DNA of 64,000 bases from Salinimicrobium sp963709775 (lineage in GTDB: Bacteria > Bacteroidota > Bacteroidia > Flavobacteriales > Flavobacteriaceae): positions 127,481 to 191,480 of the forward strand of contig CAVPXS010000005.1 of NCBI GenBank assembly GCA_963709775.1. The letters are read 5' to 3'. Position numbers and translations under genes: made by a program. Positions 8,878 to 17,591 of the stretch are shown piece by piece (position 1 is the stretch's first letter; the number at the start of each line of letters is the position of its first letter). The notes below the pieces were generated by a model that did no database searches, was not told the DNA's origin, and was given only the letters and a program-made list of their open reading frames with translations.

Positions 8878-9810
8878 TCAACTTTTTAAATTTTCCATTA
8901 ATTTAGGCAATCGGCGCAAAAGCGCCAACTCTTTAAGCCACTCCCGGGATTCCATCGCAGGATTTCCCGAATATACGGTATTTTCTTTTGTTGATTTGGT
9001 GATCCCGGCCTGCCCCATCATCACGCCTCCTTTTTTAACCACAATGCCACTTCGGAATCCTACCTGTCCCCAAATGGTCACTTCGTCTTCAATGATCACA
9101 GCTCCGGCAATTCCTACTTGTGAGGCGATTAGACAATTTTCTCCAATTACCGTATCATGCCCTACCTGAATAAGATTATCCAGTTTGGTGCCTTTTCCAA
9201 TGGTGGTATCACCTGTTACTCCCTTATCTATTGTACAATTGGCACCAATATCAACATTATCCTTGATCACTACTCTTCCTCCCGAAATAAGTTTATCATA
9301 ACCCTCAGGACGTTTCTTGTAGTAAAATGCATCGCCGCCTAAAACAGTTCCCGCGTGAATGGTAACATTATCACCAATGATGGTATTGTCGTAAATACTC
9401 ACGTTAGCATGAATAAGACAGTTCTTACCAATTTTCACATTGTTCCCCACAAAAGCTGTTGGCTGCACTACGGTTCCTTCTCCAATTTCTGCGGAAGCTG
9501 CCACATTTGATGTAGCTTTTTCAAAGGGTTTGAAGTATTTGGTGAGTTTATTGAAATCCCTGAAAGGATCATCTGATATCAACAGCGCTTTCCCTTCGGG
9601 ACAATCCACTTCCTTATTAATAAGAATGATCGTGGCCGCCGAATTCAGCGCCTTGTCGTAATATTTTGGATGATCCACAAAAACAATATCTCCCGGCGTC
9701 ACCACATGGATTTCATTCATTCCTGAAACAGGAAAGTCTGCGGGTCCCACAAATTCCGAAGAAATAATTGTGGCGATCTGCTCAAGGGTATGTTGCTGCG
9801 GAAACTTCAT
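8878..9810 (-). CDS. LpxD-like UDP-3-O-acylglucosamine N-acyltransferase (second copy)
   Basis: A 310-residue left-handed beta-helix acyltransferase. An N-terminal uridine-binding-like domain (1-100) is followed by hexapeptide repeats from about 105; the candidate catalytic His sits in IQVGHDTVIGENC. It is a divergent paralogue of the LpxD at 12631-13659, with which it shares the NVDIGA.CTID region. LpxD adds the N-linked hydroxyacyl chain to UDP-3-O-acyl-GlcN in lipid A synthesis. Whether this copy has the same acceptor or another acyl preference is open. Confidence 0.8.
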   Translation of the reverse strand: MKFPQQHTLEQIATIISSEFVGPADFPVSGMNEIHVVTPGDIVFVDHPKYYDKALNSAATIILINKEVDCPEGKALLISDDPFRDFNKLTKYFKPFEKATSNVAASAEIGEGTVVQPTAFVGNNVKIGKNCLIHANVSIYDNTIIGDNVTIHAGTVLGGDAFYYKKRPEGYDKLISGGRVVIKDNVDIGANCTIDKGVTGDTTIGKGTKLDNLIQVGHDTVIGENCLIASQVGIAGAVIIEDEVTIWGQVGFRSGIVVKKGGVMMGQAGITKSTKENTVYSGNPAMESREWLKELALLRRLPKLMENLKS

Positions 9811-9878
9811 TTTTTAGATATGAGATGTGAGATATGAGATGTGAGATTATTTTCTGATCAGTGATCACCGATCACTGA
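9811..9878. repeat. Short tandem repeat plus hairpin between efp and the LpxD-like gene
   Basis: A 14-bp unit, GATATGAGATGTGA, occurs twice in tandem (about 9817-9845). It is followed by a perfect inverted repeat, TCAGTGATC / GATCACTGA (about 9858-9878), just after the efp stop. The hairpin could attenuate transcription into the downstream gene. Confidence 0.55.
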
Positions 9879-10446
9879 TTACTCTTTTATCCTTTCCTTA
9901 TATGTTCCTTTTTCTGTTTCGATCTTGATCTTATCTCCTTCGTTGATGAAAAGCGGAACATTCACCTCGGCTCCTGTTTCTACCGTTGCAGGTTTGGTGG
10001 CGTTGGTTGCAGTATTTCCTTTAACTCCGGGTTCTGTGTGGGTAACTTCCAGGATCACACTTGCAGGCATTTCAACAGAAAGCGGCATTTGATCCTCTGT
10101 GTTGATTAAGAATAGTTACCACTTCTCCTTCTTTAAGAAGTCCCGGTGCATCAAGTGCATTTTCGGTAAGTCTTATCTGCGTATAATCTTCCGTATTCAT
10201 GAAGTGGTAGAATTCCCCATCATTATACAGGAACTGGAACTTATGAGTTTCAACCCTTACGTCCTCGATCTTGTGACCTGCAGAAAAGGTATTATCAATT
10301 ACTTTTCCTGTAGTTACACTTTTCAATTTTGTTCTTACAAAAGCAGGACCTTTTCCCGGCTTCACGTGAAGAAATTCTATTACCTTGAAAATGTCATGGT
10401 TGTATCTTATGCACAATCCATTTCTAATATCACTTGTACTTGCCAT
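9879..10446 (-). CDS. efp: Elongation factor P, frameshifted (+1) at about 10107
   Basis: EF-P relieves ribosome stalling at polyproline. The N-terminal part (10446 to 10108) has the KOW-like domain with HVKPGKGPAFVR, whose second Lys is the usual modification site, and YNDGEFYHFMNTEDY. Domains II/III continue in the +1 frame (10106 to 9879) with MPLSVEMPASVILEV and PLFINEGDKIKI. Skipping the single A at 10107 after a CTT codon (10110-10108) gives exactly 188 residues, the canonical EF-P length. It lies between lpxA and the second LpxD-like gene. Confidence 0.9.
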
Positions 10447-10458
10447 TTTTCCTACTTA

Positions 10459-11244
10459 TTAATTTGAACTAATATATCCTTTCATTATCCCTCTCTGGGA
10501 ATTTTTGATAAACTCTAAAATATCATCTCTTTCGGAAGTTGCTTCCATTTCGGCTTCGATGATAGCTACTGCCTGACTGTTATTGTAATTCTTCTGGTAC
10601 AATATTCTGTAAATATTCTGGATCTCCCGAATTTTTTCGGTAGTAAACCCGCGACGCCTCAAACCAATTGAATTTACTCCGACGTAAGACAGAGGTTCCC
10701 TTCCCGCTTTCACAAAAGGAGGAACATCTTTTCGCACCAGGGATCCCCCTGTGACAAAAGCATGGCTTCCTATACTACAAAACTGCTGTATGGCAGCCAT
10801 TCCTGCAAGAATTACATAGTCACCTACATTAATATGTCCCGCCAGGGTACTGTTATTCGAAAAGATACAGTTATCACCCACAACACAATCATGCGCGATA
10901 TGACAATAGGCCATGATCCAGCAGTTACTCCCAATCTTGGTTTTCATCCTGTCTGTAGTCCCACGATTGATGGTCACACATTCCCGAATAGTTGTATTAT
11001 CACCTATTTCTGTAATAGTGTCTTCGTCATTGAATTTTTTATCCTGAGGAACTGCAGAAATTACTGCGCCTGGAAAAATATTGCAATTCTTGCCAATCCT
11101 GGCCCCTTCCATTATAGTAACATTGGAACCAATCCAGGTACCTTCCCCAATCACCACATTATTGTGGATAGTGGTAAAAGGCTCAATAACTACATTTTTT
11201 GCAATCTTGGCTCCGGGATGAACGTATGCTAAGGGTTGATTCAT
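10459..11244 (-). CDS. lpxA: Acyl-ACP-UDP-N-acetylglucosamine O-acyltransferase
   Basis: First step of lipid A synthesis: 3-O-acylation of UDP-GlcNAc. About 261 residues with the left-handed beta-helix repeats (VHPGAKIAKNVVIEPFTTI onward), RECVTINRGT, and the catalytic His in YCHIAHDCVVGDN (about 125). The start is ATG 11244 (MNQPLAYVHPGA), 5 bp after the lpxC/fabZ stop; the longer upstream frame overlaps that gene and is not family-like. It sits in the lpxD-lpxC/fabZ-lpxA-efp leftward cluster. Confidence 0.94.
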   Translation of the reverse strand: MNQPLAYVHPGAKIAKNVVIEPFTTIHNNVVIGEGTWIGSNVTIMEGARIGKNCNIFPGAVISAVPQDKKFNDEDTITEIGDNTTIRECVTINRGTTDRMKTKIGSNCWIMAYCHIAHDCVVGDNCIFSNNSTLAGHINVGDYVILAGMAAIQQFCSIGSHAFVTGGSLVRKDVPPFVKAGREPLSYVGVNSIGLRRRGFTTEKIREIQNIYRILYQKNYNNSQAVAIIEAEMEATSERDDILEFIKNSQRGIMKGYISSN

Positions 11245-11249
11245 AATTT

Positions 11250-12638
11250 TTATTTTTGTTTTACGATTTGTGCCATTAAAATGGCTTCGGTCACCAGCTT
11301 TCCATTCACATATGCGTAACCCTGCATTTGACATATCCCTCTTCTAATAGGAGACAATAGTTCCAGTTTGAAAACCAAAGTATCGCCGGGAACTACCTGC
11401 CTCTTGAACTTAACATTGTCTATTTTCATAAAAAATGTGAGGTAATTCTCAGGATCGGGAACAGATTTAAGAGCGAGAATACCACCTGTCTGCGCCATTG
11501 CTTCCACCTGAAGTACTCCGGGCATTACAGGCTTTCCGGGGAAATGACCTACGAAAAAAGGCTCGTTCATAGTGACATTTTTGACACCTACAACAGTATC
11601 GCTTGTCAACTCAATGATCTTGTCTACCAATATAAAAGGCGGCCTGTGAGGCAGGATATTCATGATCTCATTCACATCCATCAAAGGCTCTTTGTCAAGA
11701 TCATATTTAGGCACATTATTCCTTTTCTCGGTCTTAATGATCTTAGAAAGCTTTTTGGCGAATTGCGTATTTACATAATGACCCGGTTTATTGGCAATAA
11801 CTTTTCCGCGTATACGCGTACCTACTAACGCCAAATCTCCTATGACATCAAGCAGTTTGTGTCTTGCCGCTTCATTGGGATAATGTAAAGTAAGATTATC
11901 TAAAACTCCATTCGGCTTGACAGCGATATTGTCTTTTTTAAATGCCACGCGCAGCTTGTCCATAGTCTCAGGACTCAATTCCTTATCTACATAAACTATG
12001 GCATTATTCAAATCCCCTCCTTTTATAAGACCATGCTCCAAAAGAGTTTCAAGTTCATGAAGAAAACTGAAGGTACGGGCATTGGAGATCTCCGATTTAA
12101 AATCGGATAACTTTTGAAGGGAAGCATTTTGAGTTCCCAGGACCTTTGTTCCAAAATCGACCATTGCGGTCACCTGGTATTCATCTGAAGGCATTACAAG
12201 AATTTCACTTCCCGATTGTTCATCGTGGTACCGAATGACATCTGTTACCACAAATTCTTCCCTGTCGCATTCCTGCTCTTCTATACCGGCTTCTTCAAGC
12301 GCTTTTACAAAGAATTTGGAAGAACCATCCATAATAGGAGGTTCGGCAGCATCAAGTTCAATGATAATATTGTCAATTTCAAGACCCACACAGGCTGCAA
12401 GTACATGTTCTGAAGTTTGAATGGTGACTCCATCTTTTTCAAGGTTTGTTCCTCTTTGTGTGGTGACAACGTAATTAACATCGGCTTCCACCATCGGATT
12501 CCCTTCAATATCTGTTCTTACAAAACAGTAACCGGTATTATTTTGAGCCGGTTTAAATGTAAGAGTGACTTCATTTCCAGTATGAAGCCCCACTCCCTGT
12601 AAAGAAACTTCTTTACTTATGGTGCGCTGTTTAGCCAT
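11250..12638 (-). CDS. lpxC-fabZ: Bifunctional UDP-3-O-acyl-GlcNAc deacetylase / (3R)-hydroxyacyl-ACP dehydratase
   Basis: A 462-residue fusion typical of Bacteroidetes. Residues 1 to about 305 are LpxC, the Zn deacetylase committing lipid A synthesis, with SEHVLAACVG, HKLLDVIGDLALVG and KPGHYVNTQF carrying metal and catalytic residues. Residues about 315-462 are the FabZ hot-dog dehydratase with the catalytic segment HFPGKPVMPGVLQVEAMAQ. The fusion couples commitment to lipid A with supply of unsaturated acyl-ACP. The gene overlaps lpxD by 8 bp and precedes lpxA. Confidence 0.95.
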   Translation of the reverse strand: MAKQRTISKEVSLQGVGLHTGNEVTLTFKPAQNNTGYCFVRTDIEGNPMVEADVNYVVTTQRGTNLEKDGVTIQTSEHVLAACVGLEIDNIIIELDAAEPPIMDGSSKFFVKALEEAGIEEQECDREEFVVTDVIRYHDEQSGSEILVMPSDEYQVTAMVDFGTKVLGTQNASLQKLSDFKSEISNARTFSFLHELETLLEHGLIKGGDLNNAIVYVDKELSPETMDKLRVAFKKDNIAVKPNGVLDNLTLHYPNEAARHKLLDVIGDLALVGTRIRGKVIANKPGHYVNTQFAKKLSKIIKTEKRNNVPKYDLDKEPLMDVNEIMNILPHRPPFILVDKIIELTSDTVVGVKNVTMNEPFFVGHFPGKPVMPGVLQVEAMAQTGGILALKSVPDPENYLTFFMKIDNVKFKRQVVPGDTLVFKLELLSPIRRGICQMQGYAYVNGKLVTEAILMAQIVKQK

Positions 12639-13659
12639 TATTTGATTGTTTTTTTTCTAGTTTGGTTAAGCGGTCTTCTATTTTGGGTAAATTTCTGAAA
12701 TGTACGTAAGCCTTGTTGTAATCATTATAGCCAAATGCAGGAGAACCCTGGATCATTTCGTTGTCCTTGATATTACGACCTATTCCCGATTGAGCCTGAA
12801 TTTTCACTCCGTTCCCAATTTGAATATGACCTGCAATACCCACCTGTCCACCAATAAGGCAGTTTTTTCCAATTTTTGTTGAGCCGGCAATTCCCGTTTG
12901 AGCCGCAATAGCAGTATTTTCTCCCACTTCTACATTATGAGCGATCTGGATCTGGTTGTCCAGTTTAACCCCGTTCCTGATTATAGTAGACCCAAGTGTA
13001 GCCCGGTCAATAGTAGTACCGGCACCAATATCCACATTATCTTCAATAATAACATTGCCTATTTGTGGCACTTTTGAATAAACCCCTTCCTGGTTGGGCG
13101 AAAAACCAAAACCGTCGGCCCCGATAATTACACCTCCATGAAGGGTACAGTTATTACCTATAATAGTTTCAGAATAGATCTTTGCTCCGGGAAAGATAGT
13201 TACGTTATTCCCTATCTTGACATTATCTCCAATATATGTATTAGGAAAGATCTTTACATTCTCACCAATTTTCACCTGCTCTCCCAGGTATGAAAATGCA
13301 CCCAGGTAAAGATTATCACCATAAGTAACAGAATCTGAAATAAAGCTAGGTTGCTCAATTCCCGATTTGTTCAATTTCACCTGATTATAATATTCCAGCA
13401 GCTTTGAAAATGCCGTATAAGGATCCTTTACTTTAATAAGGGTAGTAGACAATTCATCTTCTGCCTTAAAATTATTGCTCACTATTGTAATAGTAGCTTT
13501 TGTGGAATAAATAAAGGAGGTATATTTAGGATTGGCCAAAAAGGTAATAGACCCGGCAGTTCCTTCTTCAATCTTTGCAAGCCGGTCGACCTCTGCCCCG
13601 GGATTTCCTTCTATCTCCCCGTCGAGGATACCTGCTATTTGAGTTGCTGTAAACTTCAT
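12631..13659 (-). CDS. lpxD: UDP-3-O-(3-hydroxyacyl)glucosamine N-acyltransferase
   Basis: A 342-residue LpxD: N-terminal uridine-binding domain (LANPKYTSFIYSTKA), hexapeptide beta-helix from about 100, the catalytic His in IQIAHNVEVGENTAIA, and a C-terminal helix (FRNLPKIEDRLTKLEKK). Length and motif agree with canonical LpxD better than the shorter paralogue at 8878-9810. First gene of the leftward lipid A cluster, overlapping lpxC/fabZ by 8 bp and 24 bp after the HD-domain gene. Confidence 0.93.
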   Translation of the reverse strand: MKFTATQIAGILDGEIEGNPGAEVDRLAKIEEGTAGSITFLANPKYTSFIYSTKATITIVSNNFKAEDELSTTLIKVKDPYTAFSKLLEYYNQVKLNKSGIEQPSFISDSVTYGDNLYLGAFSYLGEQVKIGENVKIFPNTYIGDNVKIGNNVTIFPGAKIYSETIIGNNCTLHGGVIIGADGFGFSPNQEGVYSKVPQIGNVIIEDNVDIGAGTTIDRATLGSTIIRNGVKLDNQIQIAHNVEVGENTAIAAQTGIAGSTKIGKNCLIGGQVGIAGHIQIGNGVKIQAQSGIGRNIKDNEMIQGSPAFGYNDYNKAYVHFRNLPKIEDRLTKLEKKQSNNG

Positions 13660-13683
13660 TCTGGCAAAAGTAAAAAAAATGAG

Positions 13684-14913
13684 TTAATCTTTAGGTTTCG
13701 GGTAGCAGATATAAAATTTCGTCACCGGCTTCGAAAGTGCTTTTAGGTTAAAGTGATCTGAGGCTTTAATAACGTCGGTAATTTTTCCACTTTTGAACAG
13801 GATATGGATCTTTTCATCTTCCCGCTTGTACGCCAGGTTGCTAATATCTCCACTGAAAACGAAATACCCGGCCTCCTCCCTGCTAATATTATAACGTGAC
13901 ATAGCTTTTTGAAGATGGCTTTCCAGTTTTTCTTCAGAGATCGGTTTTTTCTTCAGTTTGATCTTTAGCAGGTCCCGGTTGATGATCATTTGACACAACT
14001 TACTCAGCACAAAATCTTCATCATGCGCCCATTCTTTCATTGCTGAAAGTATATCATAGTCGTCAAGCCGCGCAAATATATGTAAGGTGTCTTCTGAAAA
14101 ATTTTCGGCTGTTACCTGCTGCTGTAAAAAGTGATTTAGAGCTGTGCTTGCAAACAAAGTGCGACCTGAATTCACAAGTTCCTTCGCCCGCTGAAGCATT
14201 CTTATCAAAAGCTGTTCGGCCACAACACCGGTTTTATGCAGGTAGACCTGCCAGTACATAAGCCTGCGTGCTAAAAGGAATTTTTCTACCGAATAGATCC
14301 CTTTTTCCTCCACCATCAACTCATTGTTCACCACCGTAAGCATGCTTATAAGCCGCTCACTGTTGATATTTCCTTCGGCCACCCCTGTGTAGAAACTGTC
14401 GCGCTTCAGGTAGTCCATTCGGTCCATATCGAGCTGACTTGAGATAAGCTGACAAAGAAATTTCCGGGGATATTTTCCGCGGAAAATTTCAATGGCCATA
14501 GTTAATCTTTGGTTAAACTGGCGGTTCATTTCTTCCATAAAAAGAAATGAAATGGTCTCATGGCTCACCCCCTCAACAATGCTGTGTTCCATCGCATGAG
14601 AGAATGGGCCGTGCCCTATATCGTGGAGCAGGATAGCAATTTGCAGTGCCTCCTCCTCTTCCGCAGAGATTTCTACTCCCTTAAGTCTCAACACCCTCAC
14701 GGCTTTTTGCATTAAATGAAGGCAGCCAAGAGCATGGTGAAAACGGGTGTGATGTGCGCCGGGATAGACCAGGTAAGACAGCCCCATTTGAGAAATTCGC
14801 CGCAGTCTTTGAAAATACTTGTGCTCCATAATATCAAAGAGCAGCTCATTGGGTATGGTAATAAATCCGTAAATTGGATCGTTTAAAATCTTGAGTTTGT
14901 TTCCTGGAAGCAA
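13684..14913 (-). CDS. HD-domain phosphohydrolase (dGTPase-like)
   Basis: About 409 residues. The HD metal site is clear: RFHHALGCLHLMQKA and LLHDIGHGPFSHAME, followed by DMDRMDYLKRD, the pattern of SAMHD1/dGTPase-type phosphohydrolases. Substrate is unknown. No ATG is suitably placed. I propose TTG at 14913 (LPGNKLKILNDPIYGF) because the -7 box TATCTTTG at 14948-14941 lies just upstream and the only longer start (14967) would be inside divergent porX. It precedes lpxD by 24 bp. Confidence 0.82.
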   Translation of the reverse strand: MLPGNKLKILNDPIYGFITIPNELLFDIMEHKYFQRLRRISQMGLSYLVYPGAHHTRFHHALGCLHLMQKAVRVLRLKGVEISAEEEEALQIAILLHDIGHGPFSHAMEHSIVEGVSHETISFLFMEEMNRQFNQRLTMAIEIFRGKYPRKFLCQLISSQLDMDRMDYLKRDSFYTGVAEGNINSERLISMLTVVNNELMVEEKGIYSVEKFLLARRLMYWQVYLHKTGVVAEQLLIRMLQRAKELVNSGRTLFASTALNHFLQQQVTAENFSEDTLHIFARLDDYDILSAMKEWAHDEDFVLSKLCQMIINRDLLKIKLKKKPISEEKLESHLQKAMSRYNISREEAGYFVFSGDISNLAYKREDEKIHILFKSGKITDVIKASDHFNLKALSKPVTKFYICYPKPKD

Positions 14914-14940
14914 GCCTGGTCTTTTAATTATTAATGTCAA

Positions 14941-14948
14941 CAAAGATA
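14941..14948 (-). promoter_or_regulatory. Probable promoter -7 box of the HD-domain gene
   Basis: Minus-strand TATCTTTG matches TAnnTTTG. Its upstream -33 region falls inside the first codons of divergent porX, so the two transcription units overlap at their 5' ends. Confidence 0.5.
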
Positions 14949-14953
14949 CATAT

Positions 14954-16504
14954 ATGAACGATATCAAAATATTATGGGTAGATGACGAGATCGACCTTCT
15001 TAAACCTCACATTCTTTTCCTGGAAAGCAAGAATTATAAAGTCTACACCTGCCAAAGCGGGACCGAAGCTTTGGAAGAAATTGAAAAGGAGAATTTTGAT
15101 ATAGTTTTCCTGGACGAGAATATGCCGGGACTTTCGGGTCTGGAAACGCTTTCAGAAATTAAAGAAAAACAGGCTAACGTTCCCGTGGTTATGATCACCA
15201 AGAGTGAGGAGGAATATATTATGGAAGAAGCCATAGGCTCCAAAATAGCAGATTACCTTATAAAACCAGTGAACCCCAACCAGATCCTTTTAAGCTTAAA
15301 AAAGAATCTCGATCATTCCCGATTGGTTTCAGAAAAAACTACTTCCAGCTATCAGCAGGAATTTAGAAAGATCGCAATGGATATGGCGATGATCAATTCC
15401 TATGAAGGATGGGCAGAACTTTATCAAAAACTGATCTATTGGGAACTGGAACTTGAGAATATTGAAGATTCCGGAATGTTTGAAATTCTGGAATCCCAAA
15501 AAACCGAAGCCAATCTTCAGTTTTGCAAATTTATAGATAAGAATTACCCTAAGTGGTTTGAAAAGAATGCAGATGCTCCCGTCATGTCCCACACCCTGTT
15601 CAAAGAAAAAATACTGCCCGAGCTTAGCAAAGAACAACCTACGCTCCTGGTGGTGATCGATAATCTTAGATATGACCAGTGGAGGGCCTTTGAACCTGTA
15701 GTAAACAACTACTATAAAAAGGAAAAGGAAATGCCATTTTACAGTATTCTGCCAACGGCAACACAATATGCGCGGAATGCAATTTTCTCCGGACTCATGC
15801 CCAGTGAGATGGAAAAACTTTATCCCAACCTTTGGAAAAATGACACAGAGGAAGGTGGTAAAAATCTTCATGAAGCTGAATTTCTACAGGCACAGCTTAA
15901 GCGGCTGGGAAGCAATATTAAGCACGAATACCATAAGATAAGTAGTCTTAAAGCAGGTAAAAAGCTGGTGGATAATTTTAGGAGCCAAAAAGATAATGAC
16001 CTAACGGTGGTGGTTTACAACTTTGTCGACATGCTTTCCCATTCAAAAACCGAAATGGAAGTTATAAAAGAACTGGCTTCCACTAATAAAGCCTATCGCT
16101 CGCTTACGCACAGTTGGTTTAGAAACTCCCCACTCCTGGAGATCATCCAGCAGGCCCAGAACCTCGGATTTAAATTAATACTTACCACAGACCATGGAAC
16201 CATTAATGTGAAAAATCCATCTAAAGTTATTGGTGACAAACAGACAAGCCTCAACTTGAGATATAAAACAGGAAAGAGCCTCACTTACGAGGAAAAAGAT
16301 GTTTTGGCGGCTCCCAATCCTAAAACAATTCATCTACCGGCAATAAACATGAGTAGTTCTTTCATTTTTGCCAAAGGAGACCTCTTCTTTGCCTATCCAA
16401 ATAATTACAATCATTATGTAAGTTATTACCGTAATACTTTTCAACATGGTGGTGTCTCAATGGAAGAAATGATCATACCCTTTAGTGTGTTATCTCCTAG
16501 ATAA
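14954..16504 (+). CDS. porX: PorX: response regulator with PglZ phosphatase domain (T9SS regulator)
   Basis: A 516-residue protein. The receiver domain (1-120) has the acidic pair in WVDDEIDL, the phospho-acceptor Asp in FDIVFLDENMPG and the conserved Lys in YLIKPVNP. A helical linker follows, then an alkaline-phosphatase-fold PglZ domain (about 200-515) with LLVVIDNLRYDQW, PTATQYARNAIFSG, ILTTDHGT and the final FQHGGVSMEEMIIP. PorX controls T9SS gene expression with the kinase PorY (established for Porphyromonas and Flavobacterium). A probable T9SS cargo lies at 45132-46973. Start ATG 14954. Confidence 0.92.
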   Translation: MNDIKILWVDDEIDLLKPHILFLESKNYKVYTCQSGTEALEEIEKENFDIVFLDENMPGLSGLETLSEIKEKQANVPVVMITKSEEEYIMEEAIGSKIADYLIKPVNPNQILLSLKKNLDHSRLVSEKTTSSYQQEFRKIAMDMAMINSYEGWAELYQKLIYWELELENIEDSGMFEILESQKTEANLQFCKFIDKNYPKWFEKNADAPVMSHTLFKEKILPELSKEQPTLLVVIDNLRYDQWRAFEPVVNNYYKKEKEMPFYSILPTATQYARNAIFSGLMPSEMEKLYPNLWKNDTEEGGKNLHEAEFLQAQLKRLGSNIKHEYHKISSLKAGKKLVDNFRSQKDNDLTVVVYNFVDMLSHSKTEMEVIKELASTNKAYRSLTHSWFRNSPLLEIIQQAQNLGFKLILTTDHGTINVKNPSKVIGDKQTSLNLRYKTGKSLTYEEKDVLAAPNPKTIHLPAINMSSSFIFAKGDLFFAYPNNYNHYVSYYRNTFQHGGVSMEEMIIPFSVLSPR

Positions 16505-16549
16505 CAAGAATTTAACTATCTTTATCGCCCCAAATCTTAATGTTTTTGA

Positions 16550-16956
16550 ATGGAAGTAACTTACCTTCTATCTGAAATTGAAACTGTTGCCCGTGAGCTT
16601 CTGGAAAAATCCAAAAGCAAAACCCTTTTATTTTATGGTGAAATGGGAGCGGGAAAAACGACATTAATAAAAGCACTTCTCAAGGCCTTAGGTGCCGTGG
16701 ATATTGGTGCCAGCCCTACATTCTCCCTTGTAAATGTGTATGAGACTGAAAATGGTACGGTAAATCATTTTGATTTTTACCGAATTAAAGATGAATCTGA
16801 AGCCTGGGACATGGGTTTTGAAGAATATTTGGATTCCGGGAACTGGAATTTTATAGAATGGCCTCAAAAAATTGAAAATTTTATTGAAGAGGAGCATCAA
16901 AAAGTGGAAATATATAGATAGTTGAAAAGGATGCAAGAAAGTTAAAGTTTTGTTAA
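16550..16956 (+). CDS. tsaE: tRNA t6A37 threonylcarbamoyltransferase complex ATPase TsaE, probable frameshift near the C-terminus
   Basis: ATPase subunit needed for N6-threonylcarbamoyl-adenosine synthesis at tRNA A37. Walker A GEMGAGKTTLIKAL (about residue 30), GASPTFSLVNVYE, HFDFYRIKDESEAWD and FIEWPQKIENFI are all family signatures. The initial frame stops at 16921 (TAG), but a C-terminal strand typical of TsaE (VEKDARKLKF) continues in the -1/+2 frame to TAA at 16956. Either a base is missing near 16915 or the protein is about 12 residues short. The junction lies in an ATAGATAG repeat. Confidence 0.8.
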
Positions 16957-17183
16957 TTTTGAGGAATTTATTCTAAAGGCTATCAGGAAATCCCTGTGCG
17001 AATTTTCTTTCGTTTTCGGGTTTTTCTTGCTGTATTTGTATTATACGGAAGTCATTGAACGAAAGAAGAATTATTTTAACTGTATTTTTTTTAATACAAT
17101 ATTTTAAGAGTTTGAAGATTTTTCCTTCAAAAAAGCGGCAAAAGTACGAATAATGCTCTAACTATTAGCGGTTTAGTTTTTTC

Positions 17184-17191
17184 TAGGTTTG
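17184..17191 (+). promoter_or_regulatory. Probable promoter of the small secreted peptide gene
   Basis: TAGGTTTG fits TAnnTTTG and lies 43 bp upstream of the ATG at 17235; the -33 region is poorly conserved. Confidence 0.5.
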
Positions 17192-17234
17192 TATCAACAA
17201 ATCGAAACATACACAACCTTTAAAAAACTATATC

Positions 17235-17372
17235 ATGAAAATTAAAGCCCTTTTCCTAGCCGTTTCTATCTTTGGAGCAACTTTCTTTGTAACTTCCAAC
17301 ACAGATAACGACAATAAAAATGAAGTTCAAAAAAACAGCTGTCGACATGAGGAAGATCAAAATTCCTGCTAA
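17235..17372 (+). CDS. Small secreted peptide, 45 aa, unknown function
   Basis: The ORF MKIKALFLAVSIFGATFFVT... has a basic start and a hydrophobic signal segment (residues 4-20). A short Asn/Asp/Lys-rich mature part ends HEEDQNSC, with Cys at 36 and 45 that could form a disulfide. A TAnnTTTG promoter precedes it and a strong terminator (17432-17470) follows, so it looks like a monocistronic expressed gene. I do not recognise a named family. Confidence 0.65.
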   Translation: MKIKALFLAVSIFGATFFVTSNTDNDNKNEVQKNSCRHEEDQNSC

Positions 17373-17431
17373 CGGGTAGTATTATTAGCTATATTATATT
17401 GCATTTTCACCTTATTTATTTTATTTATATG

Positions 17432-17470
17432 AAATTTTCCCAAGCGGTCCCGTTTGGGAAAATTCTTTTT
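17432..17470 (+). terminator. Strong intrinsic terminator
   Basis: AATTTTCCCAA pairs perfectly with TTGGGAAAATT around a GC-rich 9-nt centre, followed by a run of T. It ends the transcript of the 45-aa peptide. Confidence 0.85.
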
Positions 17471-17591
17471 TTACCTATGAGAGTAAATATTACCAAAGTG
17501 TTAATGTTGCAGTTTGGACTTATTTAGGAAAAATTACTCCTCTATTTCTTACTATTAATTTGGTTTTTCACCTGCAAACATTGGTGGTATC

